Position numbers and translations under genes: made by a program. From Streptomyces hiroshimensis (lineage in GTDB: Bacteria > Actinomycetota > Actinomycetes > Streptomycetales > Streptomycetaceae): 64,000 nucleotides of DNA. Every line of letters starts with the position of its first letter. The stretch's first letter is position 1. The notes beneath the pieces were generated by a model. The model did no database searches. It had not been told where the DNA came from and saw only the letters and a program-made list of their open reading frames with translations. Location of the stretch: NCBI RefSeq assembly GCF_014650335.1, contig NZ_BMUT01000015.1, positions 6,309 to 70,308 on the forward strand, read 5' to 3'. Positions 17,201 to 25,200 of this stretch are shown one piece after another.

Positions 17201-19039
17201 GCGCTGCTCGGCGCCGATGGACTCGGCGGCGCGGCGCTCGGCGTCGTAGGCGCCCTCGGCGGCCGTGGCGGCGTCCGCGGCGCGGGCGGCGGCCAGCTCG
17301 GCCCGGCTCTCGGCTGCGGCCGTCTCCTTGGCCCGGTCGGCGGCCTGACGGGCGGTCTCCCGCGCGGACTCGTACGCGGCGACGGCCGGCTTCTCGGCAT
17401 CGCTGGCGGCGAGGGCGGCGCGGGCCGGGTCGGTCTCGCCGGCGTCGTCGATCCAGCCGGCGCGGACGGCCTCGGCGATCTCCTGCTCGACCTCGGTCAG
17501 GCGCTGGCGCAGGTGGCCGGATTCGCTGCGGGCGCGCTGGGCCTCGGTGGCGGCCGACGTGGCGTCGCGGTGGGCGGCCTCGCTCGCCTCCTGGAGGGCT
17601 GCGGAGCGCTCCTCCTCCTCGTTGGCACGCTGCTCGCCGCTCTCGGCGGCGGTGTTGAGGGCCCGTACGAGCTCGGTGGCGGCCTGGGCGCGCGCGGCCA
17701 GCGCCGGGGCGGCGTCGCGCTCGGCCTCGCGGATGGCTGCGGCGACGCGCGCGGAGCGGTCGGCCGCGGCGCGGTGGCGCAGGACGGTCTCGGCGGCCTG
17801 CCAGGCGGAGTGCAGCGTGCGGGCGTCGTTGAGCTCGCGGCGCTGGGCGGCGGCGGCCTTCTCGGCCGCGGCCAGGGCCAGGGAGGCGTGCCGGTAGGCG
17901 ATCTCGGCGGCGACCAGCGAGCTGCGGCCGCGCTCGGTGTCGGCGGCGGTGACGGCGTGGGCCGCGGCGGCGACCTGCTCGGCCAGCTCGGCGGTCCGGC
18001 CGCGCTCTTCGAACGCGCGGGCGGACAGGCGGCGGGCCAGGCCGCGGGTGCGGCGCTCGGAACCGGCGTGCACGCCGCGGGCCTGCTCGCGCTTGACGGC
18101 CGCCTCTGCGATGCGCGACAGCAGGTCGAGCGAGCCGGCGGTGAAGTCGCGCTCGGCGGTGAGCTCGGCGCGGCGGCCGAGCTTGTGGGCGAAGCCGTGC
18201 ACGAGGTCGGCGAGGCCGTCGGTGTCGCGGGTGTCGGTGACCGCGCGCAGCAGCAGGTCGGTGAAGTCCGAGTCGTTCTTGACGGCGAAGAGGCCTGCGG
18301 CCTCGCCCTCGTCGGCGTTCATCTCGCGCTGGTAGCGGAAGAGTTCGGGGTCCAGGCCGAGCTCGCCCAGGTGCTCGTTCCAGCGCTCGTGGATCTCCTC
18401 CCAGACCACGTCCAGGTGGGGGTAGGCCTTGCCGGCCTCGGTGAGGGCGTCGCGGAAGCCCTTCATCGTGCGGCGGCGTCCCCGTGCGCCGGAGGCGCCG
18501 GAGAGCACAGAACCGGAGCTGCCGTCGGCGGCGGAGCGCATTGCGGTGGACTCGGCGACGGGCAGCGCGTCGAGGCTGAGGCCCGGGCCGGGGCGGAAGG
18601 AGTACCAGGCCTCGGCGAACTTGCGCGGGTCGTTGGAGACCTGGCGGCCGCGCCACTCGCTGACCTTGCCGACCACGATGGTCTCGCCTGTCAGGACGTG
18701 CTGCCACTCCAGGGCGACGTGCCCGCAGTCGTCGGCGAGCAGGAACTTGCGCAGCACGCCCGAGCTGGCGCCGCCCAGGGTGTTGCGGTGGCCCGGCAGC
18801 ATGACCGAGAAGATGAGCTTGAGGAGGACGGACTTGCCGCCGCCGTTCTCCAGGAAGAGCACGCCAGCCGGCGCGGGGCGGCGCGGCGGGCCGACGGGCT
18901 CCTCCTCGAAGAACTCCGCCTGCGCGGGCGCGGGGGTGGGCACGGGCGCGCCCACTCCCCGCAGGTCCAGCACGGTGTCGGCGTAGCGCGCACCGGCGGG
19001 CCCGATGGAGTAGAGGCGGACCCGGGACAGCTCGTACAT
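14264..19039 (-). CDS. Giant SMC/MukB-like coiled-coil ATPase (JetC/MksB-like)
   Basis: 1591 residues with SMC architecture: an N-terminal ATPase half with P-loop LENGGGKSVLLKL (about residues 75-85), very long Ala/Glu/Arg-rich coiled coils, a central non-coiled hinge-like domain (around 750-950), and a C-terminal half with signature FSGGQLLTAA and Walker B-like LFLDNPIG. The usual SMC/Rad50 catalytic Glu after the Walker B Asp is Asn here (LDN), a variant also known in some MukB/JetC-like families. It should form the ATPase of a condensin-like complex with the two upstream genes. I chose the ATG at 19037-19039 because the ATPase fold starts immediately after it. Confidence 0.8.
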   Translation of the reverse strand: MYELSRVRLYSIGPAGARYADTVLDLRGVGAPVPTPAPAQAEFFEEEPVGPPRRPAPAGVLFLENGGGKSVLLKLIFSVMLPGHRNTLGGASSGVLRKFLLADDCGHVALEWQHVLTGETIVVGKVSEWRGRQVSNDPRKFAEAWYSFRPGPGLSLDALPVAESTAMRSAADGSSGSVLSGASGARGRRRTMKGFRDALTEAGKAYPHLDVVWEEIHERWNEHLGELGLDPELFRYQREMNADEGEAAGLFAVKNDSDFTDLLLRAVTDTRDTDGLADLVHGFAHKLGRRAELTAERDFTAGSLDLLSRIAEAAVKREQARGVHAGSERRTRGLARRLSARAFEERGRTAELAEQVAAAAHAVTAADTERGRSSLVAAEIAYRHASLALAAAEKAAAAQRRELNDARTLHSAWQAAETVLRHRAAADRSARVAAAIREAERDAAPALAARAQAATELVRALNTAAESGEQRANEEEERSAALQEASEAAHRDATSAATEAQRARSESGHLRQRLTEVEQEIAEAVRAGWIDDAGETDPARAALAASDAEKPAVAAYESARETARQAADRAKETAAAESRAELAAARAADAATAAEGAYDAERRAAESIGAEQRLIELLGLPEPDASGQVPGPRTEAGPDGDGRPPAPRRSSEDAPDGEAPYYPGAVRAAARRRPDGPAPARRAASGPLTAEELDRNADALRELLDDSVATSERHLFDLRTAAADDSRILGALGDGGLLPPRPDVLAAVEYLGEHGIPALPGWRYLAQAVDPARHAAVLAARPELVDGVVITDGDSHARAREVLGTASLLPRSALAVGTSEALLAPVPEAGRQDTGVFLVAPNPAMHDERAADEERHTLRERSLARDEEIRAIAARLAGDRTLAARLASWRAGCPAGRLAELAAEATRARAAADTAQEGLTGLRAERAEAEETAAEAARVRDERQETAQRARRVADALAGLAYRLRERANWQTRARELAEEAAEAEERAAVFVDRARAADEDRRAAQRAADDARRTSRALRAERAEIAGAPDEVPEASEPPTASLPALREAYRTASQVYEKVGVGADLRAEQARAESDESAARNELDRLTNKVRTRAAQLLEGTEGADGPSRQAAAARAEELVQMLESRASAASEQLGRLRGEAERLAPADGDAHTELPEELVPGDADRAKELLRTVTGELAARTDALERARTAHGDLLRAHRSAEDAATGFDDTAALLRDLLRDNSPEDDTEQPEPYTGGLEEARQAAAEARRSLRGCAGDLSAAESAVREASDVLVRHANSTRYEQVRTPARQQIRELPAAALPEHAAAWAEAFAPRLRVLTDELEQLERNRDSIVDRLRGLVESSLTTLRSAQRLSRLPEGLGEWSGQEFLRIRFDDPDQSTLTERLGEVIDEATRSAVKKNSDLRRDGMSLLLRGVQAALQPRGVAVEILKPDAVLRAERVPVRQMGDVFSGGQLLTAAIALYCTMAALRSNDRGRDKQRHAGTLFLDNPIGRANATYLLELQRAVADALGVQLLYTTGLFDTTALAEFPLVIRLRNDADLRAGLKYISVEEHLRPGLPPQQDPDEEQVHGQITATRMYRRPPEEVPA

Positions 19040-19095
19040 GGCGGTCTCTCGTTGTCGTGACGGGCGGTTGTTCAGGCGGTCGGGCGGGCGGCCGG

Positions 19096-20019
19096 TCAGG
19101 CCGAGTGGAAGGGCAGGCCGGCGTCGGCGACCAGGTCGAGGTCGTCGGCGGCGTCCGGCGGCAGAAGCGTCGCGCTGCCGTCGCCCACGGGCACGATGCC
19201 GAGCTCCAGCAGCTCGGCCATGGCGGCGGTGCCGGCCATGTCGCGGACCTGGAGCTGGTAGCGGGCGGTGGTGCGGTAGGCGCCGCCGGCGTCGTCGCCG
19301 GTGCGCTGCAGGAAGCCGGAGTCGACGAGGAAGGCGACGGCCTTGGCGATGATGCCCGTGGTGGAGCCGGCGAGGCGGCGGGCGTCCTTGGTGGCACCGG
19401 TCGCGCTGCGGCGCGCGTAGACCCGCCAGGCGGCCTCCAGGCCGGGGGCGTCCGTCGTGGGGTCGGTGTTCTCGCCCTGCTCGGCGGCGCGCTCCTCCAG
19501 GCGGCGGCACGCCTGCCGGACGAAGGCGTCCACGCCGTTGACGGTGATCCGGCCGATGTAGCCGTCGTCGGCGAGGTCCTCCGGGCGGGGGAAGGCCAGG
19601 GCGGCGACCGCGAGGTGGGCGAGGCCGTGCAGGAAGCGGTCGCCGGAGTCGACGGTGGCGCGGCGGGCGTAGTCGCCCATGCGCACGGCGAAGACGGAGT
19701 CCTCCGCGGCGGTCACGGCCATGCCGGCGCGGGTGGACACCTCCAGGACGATCAGGCCGAGCCCGGCCGCGACGGCGTCCGCGAGGCGCGCGAAGGCGGG
19801 GTCGTCGCGGTGGCGGCGGAGCAGCTCGGCGTACTCGGCGTCCCGCGCGGGCACGAGCTTGGGCTGCAGCCCGAAGGCGATGAGGCGCGCGGCGTCGGCG
19901 GCGTCCGCGGGGGTGACGGTGCCGGTGCCGCCGCCGCTGGGCGCGGGCGCGTCGGCCTCGCCGGCGACGTCCACCTGCGGTGCCGGCTCCGCCGGGGCTT
20001 CGGCGTCGTACTCAGTCAC
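19096..20019 (-). CDS. MukE/JetB-like subunit of the SMC system
   Basis: 307 residues: a ~45-residue acidic, Pro/Ala-rich tail, then an all-helical and winged-helix-like body (TTGIIAKAVAFLVDSGFLQRTGDD; YRTTARYQLQVRDMAGTAAM). Position between the ATPase and a 507-aa kleisin-like gene, plus size, suggests the KITE (MukE/JetB) role. The GTG start has CAGGAG upstream and it ends 56 bp before the SMC gene. Assignment rests on gene order and fold impression, not on a conserved signature. Confidence 0.6.
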   Translation of the reverse strand: MTEYDAEAPAEPAPQVDVAGEADAPAPSGGGTGTVTPADAADAARLIAFGLQPKLVPARDAEYAELLRRHRDDPAFARLADAVAAGLGLIVLEVSTRAGMAVTAAEDSVFAVRMGDYARRATVDSGDRFLHGLAHLAVAALAFPRPEDLADDGYIGRITVNGVDAFVRQACRRLEERAAEQGENTDPTTDAPGLEAAWRVYARRSATGATKDARRLAGSTTGIIAKAVAFLVDSGFLQRTGDDAGGAYRTTARYQLQVRDMAGTAAMAELLELGIVPVGDGSATLLPPDAADDLDLVADAGLPFHSA

Positions 20020-20457
20020 GGTGTGCTACTCCTGCGGATGTGAGACTTGCGGTGACCCGGCACCGCCGGGATGCGACGTCGCGGCCGGTCGCCGACGCAG
20101 CGGAAAGAACCTCACGGCCCTGCCCGGAGGAAATGCACGAGGCCGGCCACAGCGGCTCGAAGCTGCGCTCGGCCCGGCACCGCCGGAATGCGACGTCGTG
20201 GCCGGTCGCCGACGCAGCGGAAAGAGCCTCACGGCCCTGCCCGGAGGGAATGCACGGGGCCGGCCGGGACAGCTGTCTGCCGCGCCCTCTCTCCCGCCGC
20301 AACGGCGAGCAGGCGTACGGCGCAGCCCGGCGGTGCCGGACCGGCGCCGAGCCGTCGGGGCCCGCCGAAGCCGAGCCGGGGCCCCAGGCCGCCCGCCCCA
20401 GGCGCGCCGTAGCGCCGCGCCGAGCGCAGGCCCGAGCCGCCCGCCGCAGGCGCGCCG
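20020..20457. repeat. Gene-less 438-bp gap with two 117-bp-period repeats and an inverted copy
   Basis: Lies between two genes of one apparent operon. Two 93-bp units (20056-20148 and 20173-20265) differ at five positions and begin CCCGGCACCGCCGG; GCGGAAAGA sits 44 bp into each. An inverted relative spans about 20291-20337 (CTCCCGCCGC, then CCCGGCGGTGCC). A further 23-bp element GCCGCCCGCC(C/G)CAGGCGCG is duplicated at 20388-20410 and 20436-20458, the second copy reaching into the neighbouring gene's stop codon. Related units occur at 60.9-61.5 kb. Confidence 0.85.
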
Positions 20458-21981
20458 TCACGTCGACTCCGCTCGGTCCGCCGCCATGCCGGCCGCGTCC
20501 AGCAGGGCCGTGCCCACGATGAGGTCCGCGCCGCCGAATTCGGCGTCGTCGAGGACCGTGCCGTCGTCGACGGCGAAGAGCAGGGACTGCTCGCCCTGGC
20601 GGTAGGCCGTGCCGACCGCGGGGCTCGCGGCGTGGACGGCGAGGAGGGCGACGAGGTAGGGCAGTTCGGGGTCGCGGCGGCGGGCCTCGGCGAGGAGGCC
20701 GGAGAGTCGGCGCGGGGCGTCGGGCGGCAGGGTGAGCAGCTCCATGGCGCTCGCCAGCTGCTCCTCGCTGAAGCGGCTGTCGTCCGGCGTGGCGATGAGG
20801 TCCGGCTCGGGCATCTCCGCCCCGAGGTGCTCCCGCTCGGCGGGCGGGGTCAGCAGCATGTCGACGAGGTCGCCGACGCGGACCGAGACGGGCGTGCGCA
20901 GGCCCGTGCCGCGGGCGAAGAAGGCGTCGGTGACGCGCCCGGCCTGCTCCAGCGGCAGCGGCAGAACGGGGGCGAGCAGCTGCCCGTAGAGGTCGAGCCC
21001 GGCCCGGCCGGGGGAGGTCGCGAACGCCTGCCGGTCCTGCTCGGCGCGGAACAGCGGCCCCGCTTCCAGCAGGCGGGACTGCAGCTGGGTGTGGCGGCGG
21101 ATGCAGTCCTTGACGATGTCGACGAGCTCGGCGGCGCGGCGCTTGTTCTCGGGCTCCTCGGCCTCGTCGCGCGCCTTGCGGATGTTGGTGAGGATCGCGT
21201 TCTCGTGGCGGTAGCGGTCGGCGACGTGGTCGAGCGCTTCGGCGATCATGTCGGGCACGGCCCGCAGCCAGTCGACGGCGCGGACGTTGCGCCGGGTGGC
21301 GTCGAGGGTCTTGCGGAGCGTCTCGGCGTACTGCACGGTCCGGTAGCGGGCCTGCTCCGCGGCGAGCTGGGCGTCGGCGAGGCGGCCCCGGCTGATGAGG
21401 ACCTCCAGCTTCACCTCGGCGGCGATCTGCGCGCTGGTGACGTCGGTGTCGAGGGCGCCGACGAGGACGTTGACGGCCTCGTCCGTGGTGCGCAGGAAGA
21501 CGGTGCCGCCGGACCCGGGCACCTCTTCGACGAGCTTGAAGTCGTAGTCGCGCCGGACGTAGACGCCGTCGGCCCCGAAGGTGCCGTAGACGGCGCGGAA
21601 GCCGCGGTCCACGCTGCCGACGTTGATGAGGTTCTCCAGCACCCAGCGGGCCACCCGCTCGTGCTCGGCCTGCGGCCGCTCCGGCGCCTGGGCGGCGACG
21701 CGCGGCTGCAGCCGGGCCACTATCTGCTCGTGGTCGGCGCCGGTGTCGAAGTCCATGTTGAGCGTGACCAGGTCGATGGCGGCGAGCGCCACCTCCGCCA
21801 TGGCGTAGACGCCGTACTCGCCCGCGAGGTTGGCCTTGCGCGCGTCCAGGTCGTGCAGCGGCGCGGTGCAGGCGAGCGCGCGCAGGCGGCGGGCCAGGCC
21901 CTCGTCGGCGGCCGGGCCCGGGGCCGGTCGCGACGGCCCGTTGAGCTGGGGCGGAGCGGCCGCCGGGGCTGGAGAAGTCAC
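20458..21981 (-). CDS. Kleisin-like (MukF/JetA-like) subunit of the SMC system
   Basis: 507 residues: a short disordered N-terminus, then mostly helical sequence with possible winged-helix ends and a mid-protein coiled coil (about 215-330, with KARDEAEEPENKRRAAELVD). First gene of the kleisin-KITE-SMC order seen in MukFEB, MksFEB and Wadjet JetABC operons. It starts with GTG (21979-21981). No JetD/MksG-type topoisomerase-like nuclease gene lies on either side, so it may be a two-strand DNA organiser and not a plasmid-cutting Wadjet. Role inferred from order, size and secondary structure. Confidence 0.6.
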   Translation of the reverse strand: MTSPAPAAAPPQLNGPSRPAPGPAADEGLARRLRALACTAPLHDLDARKANLAGEYGVYAMAEVALAAIDLVTLNMDFDTGADHEQIVARLQPRVAAQAPERPQAEHERVARWVLENLINVGSVDRGFRAVYGTFGADGVYVRRDYDFKLVEEVPGSGGTVFLRTTDEAVNVLVGALDTDVTSAQIAAEVKLEVLISRGRLADAQLAAEQARYRTVQYAETLRKTLDATRRNVRAVDWLRAVPDMIAEALDHVADRYRHENAILTNIRKARDEAEEPENKRRAAELVDIVKDCIRRHTQLQSRLLEAGPLFRAEQDRQAFATSPGRAGLDLYGQLLAPVLPLPLEQAGRVTDAFFARGTGLRTPVSVRVGDLVDMLLTPPAEREHLGAEMPEPDLIATPDDSRFSEEQLASAMELLTLPPDAPRRLSGLLAEARRRDPELPYLVALLAVHAASPAVGTAYRQGEQSLLFAVDDGTVLDDAEFGGADLIVGTALLDAAGMAADRAEST

Positions 21982-22048
21982 GTCGCACAGAGTAGGCGGT
22001 CACACCGACAACGGACGAAACGGCACGGGCGGAATGTCCGCCACGCCC

Positions 22049-22693
22049 CTAGTGTGTGGCTCCGCCTTCCGCACGGATGTCCGTGGTGCGCCCCGCAGCG
22101 GTGACGGCGATCACACAGAGTGCCTCCGCGGCGGTGGAGACGGGCAGCGAGGGCAGGGCCCGGTCGGCGACCTGCCCGGGCGCGTAGGGGATGTGCACGA
22201 AGCCTCCCCGCAGCCCGGGCCGTTCGGTGGCGGCGAGGTGCATCAGGCCGTAGAAGACGTGGTTGCAGACGAACGTGCCGGCGGTCTGGGAGACCGACGC
22301 TGGCAGCCCGGCCTCGCGCACGGCCGCGACGCACGCCTTGACGGGCAGGGTCGCGAAGTAGGCGGCGGGCCCGCCGGGGACGACGGGCTCGTCGACGGGC
22401 TGCGCGCCCGCGTTGTCGGGGATGCGGGCGTCGTCGACATTGACGGCGATGCGTTCGACGGTGATGTCGGGGCGGCCGCCCGCCTGCCCCACGCAGAGGA
22501 CGAGGTCCGGCGCGGTGCGGTCGACGGCCTCCCGGAGGGCGTCGAGGGCGGTGCCGAAGGCGCAGGGCAGTTGCGCGGTGGAGAGGACGAGCCCGTCGGC
22601 GCCGCGCGCGGCGGCCGCGCGGACGGCCTCCCAGGAGGGGTTCACCCCCTCCCCTCCGAAGGGCTCGAATCCGGTGAGCAGGACACGGGTCAC
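22049..22693 (-). CDS. pcp: Pyrrolidone-carboxylate peptidase (pyroglutamyl peptidase I)
   Basis: 214 residues, peptidase family C15. It removes N-terminal pyroglutamate from peptides in the cytosol. Catalytic triad at family-typical positions: E80 (ITVERIAVN), C143 (TFVCNHVFY), H167 (GFVHIPYAP); N-terminal LLTGFEPFGG is the family signature. I chose GTG at 22691-22693 for GGGAGGG upstream and for the family N-terminus. Last gene of the operon DUF969-DUF979-pcp, divergent from the 5-oxoprolinase genes. Confidence 0.93.
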   Translation of the reverse strand: MTRVLLTGFEPFGGEGVNPSWEAVRAAAARGADGLVLSTAQLPCAFGTALDALREAVDRTAPDLVLCVGQAGGRPDITVERIAVNVDDARIPDNAGAQPVDEPVVPGGPAAYFATLPVKACVAAVREAGLPASVSQTAGTFVCNHVFYGLMHLAATERPGLRGGFVHIPYAPGQVADRALPSLPVSTAAEALCVIAVTAAGRTTDIRAEGGATH

Positions 22694-22741
22694 GGCTGGC
22701 TCCCTCCCGGCGGGCCGCCGGACGGCGGAGACGTACATGGT

Positions 22742-23710
22742 TCAGACGGCGAAGACGTACATGATGACGATGTTGCAGCCGAGCAGGGCGACGGCCGTCG
22801 GCATCTGGGCCTTGATGGGTCCGTACTGGTCCTTCAGTTCGAGGAGCGCGGCCGGGACGATGTTGTAGTTGGCGGCCATGGGCGTCACCAGCGTGCCGCA
22901 GAAGCCGGCGAGCATGCCGATGGCCAGGACGGCCGGGGCGTTGCCGCCCTCCTGGATGACGAGGACGGGCCAGCCGACGGCCGCGGTCATGACGGGGAAG
23001 GCGGCGAAGCCGTTGCCCATGACGACGGTGAACAGGAACATCCCGACGCAGTAGACGACGACGGCGAGGAAGAGGGAGCCGTCGGGCAGCACCGCGGTGG
23101 TGATCCTGCGGACCTGGTCGCCGACGCCGGCCACGGAGAAGATGCTGCCGAGGGTGGCGAGGAGCTGGGGCAGCAGCATGGCCCAGCCCATCGACTCCAG
23201 CATGGTCCGCCCGGCGTGCACGGGGGTCGAGAGCCGCTTCTCGCGCAGCATCACCATGCCCACGACGAGGGCGACGACGGCCCCGATGCCGAGGCCGAGG
23301 ATGGTCTCGCTGCCCTTTTGCAGGACGGGTTCGCCGTCCACGGAGAGCTTCTTGACGCCGACCGCGCAGAGGAGGGCGACGACGGGGATGGTGAGCGCGG
23401 GGACGAAGAGGCGGCTGCCCCAGCGGGCGGCCCGCGCCTCCCGCTCCTCGGGCGTTGCCTCGGCCCCCTTGCCGCGGCCGGTGAAGCCGAAGCCCGCGAG
23501 GCAGACCATGACGAGGACGGCGGCGCCGAGCGGCTCGGCCGGGGCGGACTTGTCGGCGACCCAGGTGCCGTAGATGAAGCCGAGGCCGAGCAGGCCCCAG
23601 AAGGCGGCCGTGCCGACGCGCTTGGGGTTGGTGCGGTCGGTGAGCATCTGCGCGGCCATCACCAGGAAGATGCCGCCGACCAGCCAGTAGAACCACTCCG
23701 CCTTGATCAC
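22742..23710 (-). CDS. DUF979 family membrane protein (probable 5-oxoproline transporter subunit)
   Basis: 322 residues, about eight to nine transmembrane helices, beginning WFYWLVGGIFLVMAAQM. The DUF979/DUF969 pair is regularly next to pcp and pxp genes and is therefore named as a putative pyroglutamate transporter; transport itself is inference. The GTG start overlaps the DUF969 stop (GTGA at 23707-23710). Conserved-looking loops include MGNGFAAFPVMTAAVG and CGTLVTPMAANYN. Confidence 0.85.
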   Translation of the reverse strand: MIKAEWFYWLVGGIFLVMAAQMLTDRTNPKRVGTAAFWGLLGLGFIYGTWVADKSAPAEPLGAAVLVMVCLAGFGFTGRGKGAEATPEEREARAARWGSRLFVPALTIPVVALLCAVGVKKLSVDGEPVLQKGSETILGLGIGAVVALVVGMVMLREKRLSTPVHAGRTMLESMGWAMLLPQLLATLGSIFSVAGVGDQVRRITTAVLPDGSLFLAVVVYCVGMFLFTVVMGNGFAAFPVMTAAVGWPVLVIQEGGNAPAVLAIGMLAGFCGTLVTPMAANYNIVPAALLELKDQYGPIKAQMPTAVALLGCNIVIMYVFAV

Positions 23711-24420
23711 TTGACGGTCTCCCCGGTCTCGGCGGCGGCGCTCCGGCCGGGCCCGGAGGTCCCCCCGGACAGCTGGCGGTCGAGCCGCAGCAGCCGCCAG
23801 CCGTGTATGGCGAGGGCGCACAGGGCCGTGGGTATGGCCCACAGCGCGAGCTGCAGCGGTTCGAGGTGCGTGTGGTAGGTGGTGTTGACGAAGCCGGTGA
23901 TCAGCAGGATCGACCCGACGGCAAGGAAGACGTCCTCGCCGAAGAACAGGCCGACGTTGTCCGCGCTCGCGGCGAACGAGCGCACCTTCTCGCGGGCCTT
24001 CTCGCCGAGCGGCCCGTGCCGGCGCTCGGCGGCGCCCTCGGCCATGGGCGCGGCGAGCGGCCGCACGGTCTGGGCGTGCCCGAAGACGTTGTTGAGGCCG
24101 ACGGCGGCGGCGATCTGGCGCAGCAGGAGGTAGAGCGCGAGGAAGCGGCCCGCGGTGAGCCCGGCGAAGCGGGTGATCAGGCGGCGGGCCTGTTCCTGGA
24201 GGCCGTGGTGTTCGAGCAGGCCGATGACGGGCAGCGTGATCACGAAGATCGTCACCGAGCGGCTGGAGGCGAACCCGGTGCCGAAGGCGGCCAGGACGCG
24301 CTGGGGGGAGAGGCCGCCGAGGAGGCCCGTGACGATGCCGGCGGCGCCGACCACCAGCAGGGGGTTGCGTCTCGTGGCGAAGCCGAGCACGACCACGAGG
24401 ACGCCCAGGAGAACGATCAT
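23707..24420 (-). CDS. DUF969 family membrane protein (probable 5-oxoproline transporter subunit)
   Basis: 237 residues, about six transmembrane helices, first gene of the minus-strand pyroglutamate operon. Motif GLNNVFGHAQTVRPLAAPMAEG is characteristic of the family as I know it. The ATG is at 24418-24420 with AAGGCGGAG upstream. The promoter region holds two perfect palindromes shared with the divergent gntR gene. Confidence 0.85.
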   Translation of the reverse strand: MIVLLGVLVVVLGFATRRNPLLVVGAAGIVTGLLGGLSPQRVLAAFGTGFASSRSVTIFVITLPVIGLLEHHGLQEQARRLITRFAGLTAGRFLALYLLLRQIAAAVGLNNVFGHAQTVRPLAAPMAEGAAERRHGPLGEKAREKVRSFAASADNVGLFFGEDVFLAVGSILLITGFVNTTYHTHLEPLQLALWAIPTALCALAIHGWRLLRLDRQLSGGTSGPGRSAAAETGETVK

Positions 24421-24450
24421 GCGCTCCGCCTTCCGGGAGCCCGGACGGCC

Positions 24451-24504
24451 CTCACCCGATCGGGTGAGGGGATTGGCGAGGAGGCTAAGATATTGTTCAA
24501 CAAT
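24451..24504. promoter_or_regulatory. Two perfect palindromes between divergent transporter and gntR operons
   Basis: CTCACCCGATCGGGTGAG (24451-24468) is an 18-bp perfect palindrome. ATTGTTCAACAAT (24492-24504) is a 13-bp perfect palindrome in an unusually AT-rich patch. On the minus strand TTGAGA-N17-TAGCCT forms a plausible promoter whose spacer contains the second palindrome, so a bound repressor would block it. The adjacent GntR protein is the likely ligand-responsive binder. Confidence 0.7.
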
Positions 24505-24540
24505 TCTCAATAGGTATGGGCGATCAACAAGTACTTGGGG

Positions 24541-25200
24541 ATGCCGATGACCTTGTCCACTGCGCAGCGCGTGGCCGACGTGCTCCGCGAACGCATCGAG
24601 GGCGGCGGCCTGCCGCCCGGCACCCGGCTCTCGGAAGAGGCCCTCGGCCGGGACCTCGGGATCTCGCGCAATACGCTGCGCGAGGCGTTCCGCCTGCTCA
24701 TCCACGAGAGCCTGGTCGTACACCGGCTCAACCGCGGCGTCTTCGTCCGCGTCGTCGACCCCGCCGACGTCACCGACATCTACCGCGTGCGCGCCGCCCT
24801 GGAGTGCGCCGGGGTCCGGGCCGCCGCGGGGGCCGGGCAGCCGCTGCGCGAGGCCGTGACCGCCGCGGTGGACGGGGCCGAGCGCGCCGCCGCTGCGGGC
24901 GACTGGCAGGAGGTCGGCTCGGCCGACCTGCGCTTCCACCGGGCGCTGGCCGCCCTGTCCGGCAGCCCGCGCATCGACGCCGCGATGGACCGGCTGATGG
25001 CCGAACTGCGTCTGGCCTTCCACGCGATGCCCTCGGCGCACCGCTTCCACGAGCCCTTCCTGGAGCGCAACCGCGCCCTCGCGACGCTCCTGGAGGACGG
25101 CGAGTACGGGCGGGCGGAGAGCGAGCTGACCACCTATCTGGACGACGCCCTGGAGCTCATCCTGGGCGCTCTGCAGGAGCGGGAAGGGGAGAACGCATGA
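24541..25200 (+). CDS. GntR-family (FadR/FCD-type) transcriptional regulator
   Basis: 219 residues: an N-terminal winged helix-turn-helix (LSEEALGRDLGISRNTLREAFRLL, residues ~30-55) and a C-terminal all-helical FCD ligand-binding domain (DVTDIYRVRAALE). It probably senses 5-oxoproline or a related acid and represses both operons via the palindromes at 24451-24504. Starts possible at TTG 24535, ATG 24541 and ATG 24547; I take 24541. Its TGA overlaps the pxpA ATG, so it is first gene of a four-gene coupled operon gntR-pxpA-pxpB-pxpC. Confidence 0.88.
   Translation: MPMTLSTAQRVADVLRERIEGGGLPPGTRLSEEALGRDLGISRNTLREAFRLLIHESLVVHRLNRGVFVRVVDPADVTDIYRVRAALECAGVRAAAGAGQPLREAVTAAVDGAERAAAAGDWQEVGSADLRFHRALAALSGSPRIDAAMDRLMAELRLAFHAMPSAHRFHEPFLERNRALATLLEDGEYGRAESELTTYLDDALELILGALQEREGENA

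Noticed and set aside
19040..19510. Upstream extension of the SMC-like frame to 19510
   Set aside because: It would overlap the KITE-like gene and consists of Arg/His-rich shadow sequence; the ATPase fold starts right at the ATG at 19039.
14264..21981. Calling the SMC cluster a complete Wadjet defence system
   Set aside because: No JetD-like topoisomerase/nuclease gene is present and the smaller subunits were assigned only by order and size.
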